Shown here: positions 1-5,119 of the stretch, in pieces
How the letters are laid out: every line of letters starts with the position of its first letter
Position numbering within the stretch: the first letter of the stretch is position 1
Source: JAYEIA01 sp964472505
Lineage (GTDB): Bacteria > Bacteroidota > Bacteroidia > Bacteroidales > JAADGE01
DNA length: 10,062 nucleotides
NCBI GenBank assembly: GCA_964472505.1
Contig: CAYYQW010000106.1
Coordinates: 1 to 10,062 of the forward strand
Reading direction: 5' to 3'
Translations under genes and position numbers: made by a program
Notes under the pieces: model-generated
Database searches by the model: none
What the model was told of the DNA's origin: nothing
Seen by the model: only the letters and a program-made list of their open reading frames with translations

Positions 1-20
1 AGATCCGGACGGTTACATTA

Positions 21-75
21 CATCGGGCGTTGCCCGATGCTTATATATTACGCTCTTTCAGAGCTCTTTTAGAGC
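21..75. repeat. Cluster of short perfect hairpins
   Basis: Bases 21-28 (CATCGGGC) pair perfectly with 32-39 (GCCCGATG) around a GTT loop. Just downstream are two back-to-back hairpins, GCTCT-TTC-AGAGC at 52-64 and GCTCT-TTT-AGAGC at 63-75. The latter two are also an 11-bp tandem repeat with one difference. No long T-run directly follows the first stem, so it is not a convincing terminator. The arrangement could be the edge of an interspersed repeat or the 3' region of a gene left of the window. Confidence 0.5.
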
Positions 76-205
76 CTGTTCAAAATCGTAAAGTAGAACT
101 ATAGATATGATGAAAGAACTAACATTAAATCCAATCTTAAACCCAACATAGAAGAATAATTGAATTAGGCGCATGGATAATAGAAACTGTTTTATTACAT
201 CCAAG

Positions 206-243
206 CATTTATCACCGGCTTCGACATTTATCACCCGCTTCGA
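206..243. repeat. 19-bp tandem duplication, two copies
   Basis: Bases 206-224 and 225-243 are adjacent direct copies of CATTTATCACSGCTTCGA-type sequence and match at 18 of 19 positions; the single difference is G217 versus C236. The second copy contributes the outer part of the left arm of the palindrome at 234-291. The first copy carries CCGGCTTCG (215-223), which complements the outer end of the right arm (283-291) perfectly, so either copy could form the base of the stem. Confidence 0.75.
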
Positions 244-291
244 CAAGCTCAGCCTCCGAACACTTCCGTAGGCTGAGCTTGCCGAAGCCGG
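234..291. repeat. REP-like palindromic element
   Basis: The left arm at 234-255 contains GCTTCGACAAGCTCAGCC, and the right arm at 270-291 contains GGCTGAGCTTGCCGAAGC. The arms pair at 20 of 22 positions around a 14-base loop. From general knowledge, palindromes with the core TTCGACAAGCTCAG recur many times between genes in a number of bacterial genomes and behave like REP elements, which are mobilised by RAYT (Y1-type) transposases. No such transposase gene is in this window. The class of repeat is recalled from memory and its copy number in this genome is unknown. Confidence 0.65.
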
Positions 292-373
292 TATATCAAA
301 ACCGAGTGCGATTCCGTTTGCCGAGGCGGTCATCAGTAAATATACGCGGCACTTGGAACAGAATAAGTTATAA
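272..373 (+). pseudogene. Possible 3' remnant of a lost gene
   Basis: A short frame is open from 272, just after a TAG at 269-271 inside the palindrome, to a TAA at 371-373. Its last part, from about 299, translates to a mixed, protein-like sequence ending AEAVISKYTRHLEQNKL. Its amino-acid balance looks more like a real C-terminus than the surrounding AT-rich DNA. It has no start codon of its own and upstream continuation is blocked by the repeat. I do not recognise a family, and it could simply be chance. Confidence 0.2.
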
Positions 374-470
374 GTATTAGTTATCCGCCTAATGCAAAAG
401 AATAATAAACTAATCTCAACACCTCAAAAAAATATTTATCCTTCAAAAGTAAAAAACACGGCACATACTA

Positions 471-501
471 TGGCTTTTTCAGCTGCTTTATGCTATATTT
501 G
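471..501 (+). promoter_or_regulatory. Bacteroidota-type promoter of the 528 gene
   Basis: TATATTTG at 494-501 matches the Bacteroidota -7 consensus TAnnTTTG. The -33 region is weak: only TGG at 471-473, 20 bases upstream, rather than TTG. Transcription would start near 507, leaving a leader of about 20 bases before the ATG at 528. This position argues against a coding start at 392. Confidence 0.5.
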
Positions 502-527
502 CATTAAGAAAACACAAAATAAACAGT

Positions 528-878
528 ATGTCATTATATTTGAGCATGATAGCAGCCGCATTATTAGGATTGGCCGCATGGCTTATATTTTCGGTAAAAA
601 AAGTAAAAAACCGTCCCCGATACACCACGGACGAACAACGCAGAAATTATTGGGAAGCGGATAAAATGCTGGAACACTTAAAAGAAAAACCAAAAGTGGA
701 AACCATTCCGTTGGATTTAAAGAAAAAACCAAGCGTCAAAAAGAAAAGAAAGCCGGCAAAAAAACGCATAGCAAGGAGCACTAAAACAAAAGGAGAAAAT
801 AAAGAATTTAATTTGGAAGATGCCATTATAGCCTCACAAATCATTCAAAAAAAAGACCGAACTAAAAAAAACGACTAA
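528..878 (+). CDS. Small membrane-anchored, highly basic protein of unknown function
   Basis: The 116-residue product has a single hydrophobic segment at about residues 3-22, with no clear signal-peptidase site, so it is probably an N-terminal anchor. A mixed-charge helical stretch follows (about 32-53, containing YTTDEQRRNYWEADKMLEHL). Residues 65-90 are extremely rich in Lys and Arg (KKKPSVKKKRKPAKKR) and are probably disordered. The tail holds an amphipathic motif, FNLEDAIIASQII, at 94-106. The start at 528 is chosen because it lies just downstream of the TATATTTG element. The gene stands alone before the greA promoter. The layout would fit a tethered protein binding RNA, DNA or acidic lipid, with the tail as a docking motif, but that is inference. 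I recognise no named family. Confidence 0.75.
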   Translation: MSLYLSMIAAALLGLAAWLIFSVKKVKNRPRYTTDEQRRNYWEADKMLEHLKEKPKVETIPLDLKKKPSVKKKRKPAKKRIARSTKTKGENKEFNLEDAIIASQIIQKKDRTKKND

Positions 879-887
879 TAAAACCCT

Positions 888-897
888 AAGCCGGCTT
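888..897. promoter_or_regulatory. Perfect 10-bp palindrome at the greA -33 region
   Basis: AAGCCGGCTT is a perfect palindrome without a loop, overlapping the TTTG (897-900) that serves as the greA -33 element. Having no loop, it would make a poor terminator for the upstream gene. A dimeric regulator site is possible but unproven, and a 10-bp palindrome can occur by chance. Confidence 0.25.
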
Positions 898-927
898 TTG
901 TCGATTAAAAAAAATAGCGTATATTTG
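898..927 (+). promoter_or_regulatory. greA promoter
   Basis: TTG at 898-900, a 19-base spacer and TATATTTG at 920-927 closely match the Bacteroidota sigma-ABfr promoter pattern (TTTG ... TAnnTTTG). The expected start is near 932-936, giving a leader of about 65 bases before the greA ATG at 1000. This is the best promoter in the window and would drive greA, the HIT gene and tsaD. Confidence 0.8.
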
Positions 928-938
928 CATAAACAATT

Positions 939-985
939 GAAAGAGTTCCTGTATGCAAATACGGGGATTCTTTCTTTTTTATTTT
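939..985 (+). terminator. Terminator-like attenuator hairpin in the greA leader
   Basis: Bases 939-954 pair with 959-974 over 16 consecutive positions (13 Watson-Crick and 3 G-U) around a GCAA tetraloop (955-958), a stable GNRA-type loop. Six T residues (975-980), then ATTTT, follow the stem directly, which is the classic form of an intrinsic terminator. It lies after the predicted start near 934 and before the greA ATG, so it cannot serve the upstream gene alone. It should terminate part of the transcription from the greA promoter, releasing an RNA of roughly 45 nt. E. coli greA is known to have a comparable leader terminator producing short GraL RNAs; likeness in function here is inferred. 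Confidence 0.75.
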
Positions 986-999
986 CAAAATTATAAATT

Positions 1000-1479
1000 A
1001 TGGCTAAACGTACCTATTTAACCCAGGAAGGATTAGACGAACTAAAAGCGGAGATTAAGCAGTTAGAATCAGTAGAACGCCCAAAAATATCGGCACAAAT
1101 AGCCGAAGCGCGTGACAAAGGAGATTTGTCGGAAAATGCGGAATACGATGCCGCTAAAGATGCACAGGGTATGCTGGAGATGAAAATTGCACAACTGAAA
1201 GACACCCTTAGTACTGCACGAGTTTTAGATGAAAGTAAAATAGACACCGGCGTAGTACAACTGATGAACACCGTTAAACTGAAAAATGTAAAAACCGGTG
1301 CCGTAATGGAATACACCATTGTACCGGAACGTGAAGCCAACCTGAAAGAAAAGAAAATATCGGCCGACACGCCCATTGCCAAAGGACTCTACGGAAAGAA
1401 AAAAGGCGAAAAAGCCGAAATTGATATACCGGCCGGAAAAGTAGTTTTCGAAATTGTTGATATCAGCTTTAACGGCTAA
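1000..1479 (+). CDS. greA: Transcription elongation factor GreA
   Basis: GreA binds RNA polymerase, enters the secondary channel and stimulates cleavage of the 3' end of backtracked RNA, rescuing arrested complexes. The 159 residues match the usual length (E. coli GreA has 158). Residues 1 to about 75 form the antiparallel coiled-coil domain. Its tip motif GDLSENAEYDAAKDAQ (41-56) carries the acidic residues D42 and E45, corresponding to the catalytic D41 and E44 of E. coli GreA. The C-terminal FKBP-like domain follows, with the family signature around TPIAKGLYGKKKGE and VVFEIVDI near the end. The ATG at 1000 gives a normal N-terminus. Its own promoter and leader hairpin lie upstream; the HIT gene begins 37 bases after the stop, probably in the same transcript. 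Confidence 0.97.
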   Translation: MAKRTYLTQEGLDELKAEIKQLESVERPKISAQIAEARDKGDLSENAEYDAAKDAQGMLEMKIAQLKDTLSTARVLDESKIDTGVVQLMNTVKLKNVKTGAVMEYTIVPEREANLKEKKISADTPIAKGLYGKKKGEKAEIDIPAGKVVFEIVDISFNG

Positions 1480-1516
1480 TGACCATCATATTTTATTAAT
1501 CCCAAAAACAAACATT

Positions 1517-1909
1517 ATGGCAAGCATATTTACAAAAATCATCAAAGGAGAAATACCTGCGTATAAAATTGCAGAAAATGATAAATTTATAGCCTTTCTT
1601 GACATCAACCCGCTTACCGAAGGCCATACTTTAATTGTTCCGAAAAAAGAAGTGGATTACTTTTTTGATTTGGACGACGGCTTATTGGCGGAAATGAATG
1701 TTTTTGCCAAGCCGGTAGCCAAAGCTTTAGACCGTGCAACCGACTGCGAACGCGTAGGCGTAGTGGTTTTGGGATTGGAAGTGCCGCATGCACACATGCA
1801 TCTGATTCCCTTCAAAAAAGAATCGGACATTCATTTCTCCAACCCTAAACTTAAATTGGAAAAGGAAGAATTTGAAGCTTTGCGTAAAAAAATCACCGAA
1901 CAGATGTAA
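1517..1909 (+). CDS. HIT (histidine triad) family protein
   Basis: HIT proteins are small cytoplasmic dimers that hydrolyse or transfer nucleoside phosphoramidates and adenylates, for example aminoacyl-AMP adducts. The 130-residue protein has the N-terminal IFTKIIKGEIPAYKIAE block, the FLDINPLTEGHTLIVPK core (28-43) and the active-site triad VPHAHMHLIPF, with H91, H93 and H95. The Cys residues of the N-terminal zinc site found in many bacterial HIT proteins (CIFC...) are absent: Ser and Thr stand there instead. An in-frame ATG at 1454 would overlap greA and add 21 residues with no family similarity, so the ATG at 1517 is preferred. It lies 37 bases after greA and 6 bases before tsaD. Physiological substrate unknown. 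Confidence 0.93.
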   Translation: MASIFTKIIKGEIPAYKIAENDKFIAFLDINPLTEGHTLIVPKKEVDYFFDLDDGLLAEMNVFAKPVAKALDRATDCERVGVVVLGLEVPHAHMHLIPFKKESDIHFSNPKLKLEKEEFEALRKKITEQM

Positions 1910-1915
1910 GTCCGA

Positions 1916-2950
1916 ATGAGTAAAAAAAATGTATATATTTTAGGCATAGAATCATCTTGCGACGACACCTCGGCGGCTGTAATAAAAGACGGCATATTGT
2001 TATCTCAAACCACTGCCAACCAAGAGGTTCACAAGAAATACGGCGGTGTGGTGCCCGAATTGGCATCGCGTGCGCACCAGGCCAATATTATTCCGGTAGT
2101 TGATACGGCCATAAAAGAAGCCGGCATAACACGACAAGCCATAAGCGCCGTAGCTTTTACGCGCGGGCCGGGCCTTTTGGGCTCACTTCTCGTAGGTACA
2201 TCATTTGCCAAAGGTTTTGCGCTGGCCAATAACATTCCGCTTGTGGAAGTTAACCACCTGCGCGGACACATAGCCGCTCTGTTCCTCAAAGAACCTAATA
2301 TACAACACAACAATCCGGAATTTCCTTTTATCACCTTATTGGTTTCGGGAGGCCACACACAAATAATCGTAGTGCGCAGCCTGTTCGATACCGAAATTAT
2401 CGGTGAAACCATTGACGATGCTGCCGGAGAGGCTTTTGATAAATGCTCCAAAGTATTAGGCTTAGGTTACCCGGGAGGCCCCGTTATTGACCGAAATGCA
2501 AAAAAGGGAAATCCGCATGCCTACAGCTTTACGCGGCCCAATATTCCCAAGTTTGATTTTAGTTTCAGCGGCCTAAAAACCGCATTCATGTATTTTATTC
2601 GGGATGAAATAAAGAACGATGAAGATTTTATTAAAAATAATTTATACGACATCTGTGCTTCGGTACAATATACTATAATAGATATTCTTTTGGAGAAAAC
2701 ATTAGCTGCTTCTCAAGCAACCGACATCAATGAAGTGGCCTTGGCCGGTGGTGTTTCAGCCAATTCGGAACTCCGCGAAAGGCTCACGGAAATGGGACAA
2801 AAGCAAAATCTGAAAGTTCATATTCCGCCTTTTAAGTACACCACCGACAATGCTGCCATGATAGCTCTGACCGGTTATTATAAATACCTTAAACAAGAAT
2901 TCGCCGACCAAACAACCACGGCAGAAGCCCGCTTCAAGCAAAAATTATAA
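1916..2950 (+). CDS. tsaD: tRNA N6-adenosine threonylcarbamoyltransferase TsaD
   Basis: TsaD (older names Gcp, YgjD) transfers the threonylcarbamoyl group from TC-AMP to A37 of ANN-decoding tRNAs, forming t6A, with TsaB and TsaE as partners and TsaC/Sua5 making the substrate. The 344 residues have the full ASKHA-fold signature: GIESSCDDTSAAV (10-22), metal ligands in NHLRGHIAAL (H114 and H118), VSGGHTQI (143-150), GETIDDAAGEAFDK (163-176), GLGYPGGPVID, FSFSGLKTA, the phosphate loop ALAGGVSANSELRERL (275-290), and YTTDNAAMIA with the third metal ligand D311. Nothing essential is missing. It starts 6 bases after the HIT stop and is probably cotranscribed with greA. The partners tsaB, tsaC and tsaE are not in the window. 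Confidence 0.97.
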   Translation: MSKKNVYILGIESSCDDTSAAVIKDGILLSQTTANQEVHKKYGGVVPELASRAHQANIIPVVDTAIKEAGITRQAISAVAFTRGPGLLGSLLVGTSFAKGFALANNIPLVEVNHLRGHIAALFLKEPNIQHNNPEFPFITLLVSGGHTQIIVVRSLFDTEIIGETIDDAAGEAFDKCSKVLGLGYPGGPVIDRNAKKGNPHAYSFTRPNIPKFDFSFSGLKTAFMYFIRDEIKNDEDFIKNNLYDICASVQYTIIDILLEKTLAASQATDINEVALAGGVSANSELRERLTEMGQKQNLKVHIPPFKYTTDNAAMIALTGYYKYLKQEFADQTTTAEARFKQKL

Positions 2951-2966
2951 TCACTCAGGGCATCTG

Positions 2967-2997
2967 TTGGTTTTTATGCAATAAATCAGTATTTTTG
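2967..2997 (+). promoter_or_regulatory. Promoter of the nucleoside phosphorylase operon
   Basis: TTG at 2967-2969, a 20-base spacer and TATTTTTG at 2990-2997 fit the Bacteroidota TTTG / TAnnTTTG pattern, though TTTG is reduced to GTTG at -33. Transcription would start near 3003, about 50 bases before the ATG at 3052. There is no terminator-like hairpin between the tsaD stop and this site, so read-through from the greA-tsaD unit is possible. Confidence 0.65.
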
Positions 2998-3051
2998 AGC
3001 TTTGGAGTTTACTGCTCCGCACTTAAGTAACATATTACTAATATTAAAGCT

Positions 3052-3924
3052 ATGACAAAATTTGGACAATCAGAACTGATAATAAATGATGACGGAAGTA
3101 TTTTCCACCTGCATTTAAAACCCGAAAATATTGCAGATACCATAATACTGGTAGGCGACCAAGGACGCGTAGAAGTGGTTTCATCATTTTTTGATGAAAT
3201 TGAGTTTAAAGCACACAACCGAGAATTTATAACTCATACGGGAACCTATAAAGGGAAACGCATGAGCGTACTCTCTACCGGTATCGGAACCGATAATATT
3301 GATATTGTTGTAAACGAATTAGACGCACTGGTAAATATTGACTTGAAAAACCGCAGCCTAAAATCGGAGCATACTTCACTAAACCTGATACGCATAGGAA
3401 CATCCGGAGCTCTGCAAGGCGATATTCCCGTTGATACACCCATTGCTACCGAAACATCCATAGGCTTTGACGGACTGTTGAATTTCTATGCCGCCGGCAA
3501 AACCATGGGCAATGATGATTTGCAAAAAGCTTTTCTGGAACACACCGGTTGGCGAAGCAGATTACCCGTTCCTTATTTTCCGGATGCATCCAAAACATTG
3601 CTGGAAAAAATAGCCGGCGACATGCGCAAAGGACTGACCATTTCGGCACCCGGATTTTACGGGCCACAAGGCAGAATGCTCCGCCTGCCGCTTCGTGATG
3701 CTGACTTGAATGACAAAATCAGCAAATTTGAATTTCAAGGCAAAAAAATAACCAATTACGAAATGGAAAGCTCAGCCATATACGGCCTTTCAAAAGCACT
3801 GGGTCATAATGCGCTGACGGTTTGTAATATCATTGCCAACAGAATACGCCGCGAATACAGCAAAGATTATAAACCGAGTGTTAAAGCCTTAATAGAAAAG
3901 GTATTGAACCGATTGGCAGAATAA
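3052..3924 (+). CDS. Uridine phosphorylase-like nucleoside phosphorylase
   Basis: A PNP/UDP-family enzyme, most likely catalysing uridine + phosphate to uracil + ribose-1-phosphate in pyrimidine salvage. In the 290 residues, VGDQGRVEVV (34-43) matches the N-terminal phosphate-binding GDPxRV block. RIGTSGALQ (114-122) matches RIGTTGAIQ of E. coli Udp with its phosphate-contacting Arg. EMESSAIYGLS (237-247) holds the Met-Glu pair that binds ribose. GFYGPQGR (201-208) keeps Gln206 and Arg208 in the spacing of the uracil-recognising Q166 and R168 of E. coli Udp (FYPGQER), which favours uridine over purine nucleosides. At 290 residues it is longer than E. coli Udp (253). It heads a packed gene series and has its own promoter. 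The symbol udp would be reasonable but specificity is inferred. Confidence 0.9.
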   Translation: MTKFGQSELIINDDGSIFHLHLKPENIADTIILVGDQGRVEVVSSFFDEIEFKAHNREFITHTGTYKGKRMSVLSTGIGTDNIDIVVNELDALVNIDLKNRSLKSEHTSLNLIRIGTSGALQGDIPVDTPIATETSIGFDGLLNFYAAGKTMGNDDLQKAFLEHTGWRSRLPVPYFPDASKTLLEKIAGDMRKGLTISAPGFYGPQGRMLRLPLRDADLNDKISKFEFQGKKITNYEMESSAIYGLSKALGHNALTVCNIIANRIRREYSKDYKPSVKALIEKVLNRLAE

Positions 3925-3931
3925 AAAAACT

Positions 3932-4822
3932 ATGCCGAACCAATTAAACCCGTCCGAGGTAGATTCGCTCATCAATCTTTTAGATGATCCGGATGAAACC
4001 ATATACAAACCCGTAGTTGCCCGCCTGAGAAAATACGGCCGGTCGGTAATGCCTGTCTTAGAAACGGCTGCCGCCGAAACCGATAACGCTCTGCGCAAAA
4101 AGCGCCTGCAGCGGCTTACGGAAGATATCCACATCAATTCCGTCATCGCTGATTTTACGCATTGGTGTGAAGCCGGTTATTTCAATATTGTAGAAATTTT
4201 GAGCATTCTTGCACGCTATGAATCGCGCAATCTGAAACAGCGCGATGTTATGGAAAAACTGGAAATTTTGGTCTATTCTCTAAAAGAAGAAATAAGCATA
4301 TACGCCACCCCACTGCAGCAAGTTAAAGCCATTAACCATGTACTTTTCACTGTTCATCGCTTCCGTCCGGATATAAGCAATGCGTTTAATCCGAAAAATA
4401 ATCTGATAGACCAAGTGCTGCAAAGAAAAACCGGCAGCGACATTATTCTCGGGCTTATTTATATGCATGTAGCCGGCCAACTTGGCTTTTCAATCAAGCC
4501 CGTTAATTTCCCGAGAAACCTCTTGCTTGCTTACGAAGAAAAAAATAAATTCAAAGAAGAAGATGAAGAAATAGAAGGTATCACGTTCTATATCAATCCA
4601 TTTAATAAAGGAGCCGTACTTACAAAAAATGATATTCGGCAATTTCTCATTCAAAACAAAATGCCGCTGAAAAGTTCATTTTTTGAGCCGTCCGATATGC
4701 CTGCCGTCATTCAAAGGCTTTTAAGATATATGACGGCGGCATACACTAAAACCGGTGAAATGCAAAAAGTTGAAGATATCAATCAATTACTCAATATTCT
4801 AAACAGCTTTTTTAATCTGTAA
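3932..4822 (+). CDS. SirB1-like / transglutaminase-core-like protein
   Basis: The 296-residue cytoplasmic protein resembles the SirB1/Transglut_core2 family. Residues 9-65 look like helical HEAT-type repeats (SLINLLDDPDETIYKPVVAR). The core has the hallmark NPKNNLIDQVLQRKTGSDII (153-172), then LIYMHVAGQLGFSIKPVNFP, then YINPFNKGAVLTKNDI (220-235). The C-terminus (about 255-292) resembles the TPR-like end of SirB1 proteins. The family usually has PGHFL and DPFN where this protein has PRNLL (N196) and NPFN (N222). If those His and Asp are functional, this protein may be non-enzymatic or use other residues. Biochemical role is poorly known. It starts 7 bases after the phosphorylase stop and ends 2 bases before the next gene, strongly suggesting one operon. 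Confidence 0.8.
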   Translation: MPNQLNPSEVDSLINLLDDPDETIYKPVVARLRKYGRSVMPVLETAAAETDNALRKKRLQRLTEDIHINSVIADFTHWCEAGYFNIVEILSILARYESRNLKQRDVMEKLEILVYSLKEEISIYATPLQQVKAINHVLFTVHRFRPDISNAFNPKNNLIDQVLQRKTGSDIILGLIYMHVAGQLGFSIKPVNFPRNLLLAYEEKNKFKEEDEEIEGITFYINPFNKGAVLTKNDIRQFLIQNKMPLKSSFFEPSDMPAVIQRLLRYMTAAYTKTGEMQKVEDINQLLNILNSFFNL

Positions 4823-4824
4823 AA

Positions 4825-5100
4825 ATGCAAGAACAAAATACAAGAAAAATTAATTATCCGGTTATGATTGCCGGTTTGCTTATGATTATTGCATCCGCAG
4901 TAAATTACAGTTTGAACGATGATTTTGTCAGTTTAGGTATCTTTGTTTTTGCCGGGCTTGGCTTTTCCTTGCTGGGTGTGGCATCCGCATTTAGGCCAAA
5001 CAATCGGAAACGCATCTCTCGATATGCCTATATGTTTTTTACACTTTCTTTATTAATTTTGGCTTATTGGTTTTTACACGGAAAAATGGATATTATTTAA
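4825..5100 (+). CDS. Small three-helix membrane protein, function unknown
   Basis: The 91-residue product has three hydrophobic stretches at about residues 11-30, 35-56 and 67-84, separated by a short acidic turn (NDDF) and a basic loop (RPNNRKRISR, 57-66). By the positive-inside rule the basic loop between helices 2 and 3 is cytoplasmic. There is no cleavable signal and no domain I recognise. The start lies 2 bases after the preceding stop, and the SpoIIE-type phosphatase begins 19 bases downstream, so it is almost certainly cotranscribed with both. A role as a membrane partner of the phosphatase is only a guess from position. Confidence 0.8.
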   Translation: MQEQNTRKINYPVMIAGLLMIIASAVNYSLNDDFVSLGIFVFAGLGFSLLGVASAFRPNNRKRISRYAYMFFTLSLLILAYWFLHGKMDII

Positions 5101-5119
5101 ACCAAGCATTGAGTATTGA

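Larger units (their letters stand above)
164..393. repeat. Imperfect inverted repeat around the REP block
   Basis: The left arm at 164-180 reads ATTAGGCG, then CATG, then GATAA. The reverse complement of the right arm at 381-393 is ATTAGGCGGATAA, so 13 bases match once the four extra bases in the left arm are skipped. The arms lie about 200 bases apart and enclose the REP-like palindrome. This could mark the ends of a small non-autonomous element. With arms this short, chance similarity in AT-rich DNA is a real alternative, and no target-site duplication was identified. Confidence 0.25.
1..493. other. Gene-poor, repeat-rich intergenic stretch
   Basis: No intact gene can be supported here. 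The longest open frames (minus strand 58-333 and plus strand starting at 392) have low-complexity or repeat-derived translations. The plus-strand frame at 392 starts about 100 bases before the apparent promoter at 494-501 and overlaps the better gene at 528. The stretch contains small perfect hairpins, a REP-like palindrome, a tandem duplication and an imperfect outer inverted repeat, listed separately. Plus-strand frame 1 is open from base 1 to a TAG at 70-72, so the tail of an upstream gene cannot be excluded. Confidence 0.6.

Noticed and set aside
58..333. Minus-strand 91-codon frame
   Set aside because: Its N-terminal half is the translation of the REP palindrome and the rest has no protein-like conservation features; no promoter or start context on that strand.
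392..664. Plus-strand 90-codon frame upstream of the 528 gene
   Set aside because: It starts about 100 bases before the TATATTTG promoter element, has an AT-driven composition, and overlaps the 528 gene, which has a clear membrane anchor and ordered layout.
878..900. Terminator for the 528 gene at AAGCCGGCTTTT
   Set aside because: The palindrome has no loop, so it cannot form a stable hairpin of useful length, even though a few T residues follow.
1454..1516. Upstream ATG extending the HIT protein by 21 residues
   Set aside because: The extension overlaps the greA end and has no similarity to HIT proteins; the ATG at 1517 gives the normal family N-terminus.
5054..5061. TAATTTTG as an internal promoter before the phosphatase
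   Set aside because: It matches TAnnTTTG but lies inside the small membrane-protein gene, has no TTG about 20 bases upstream, and such 8-mers are frequent by chance in AT-rich DNA.
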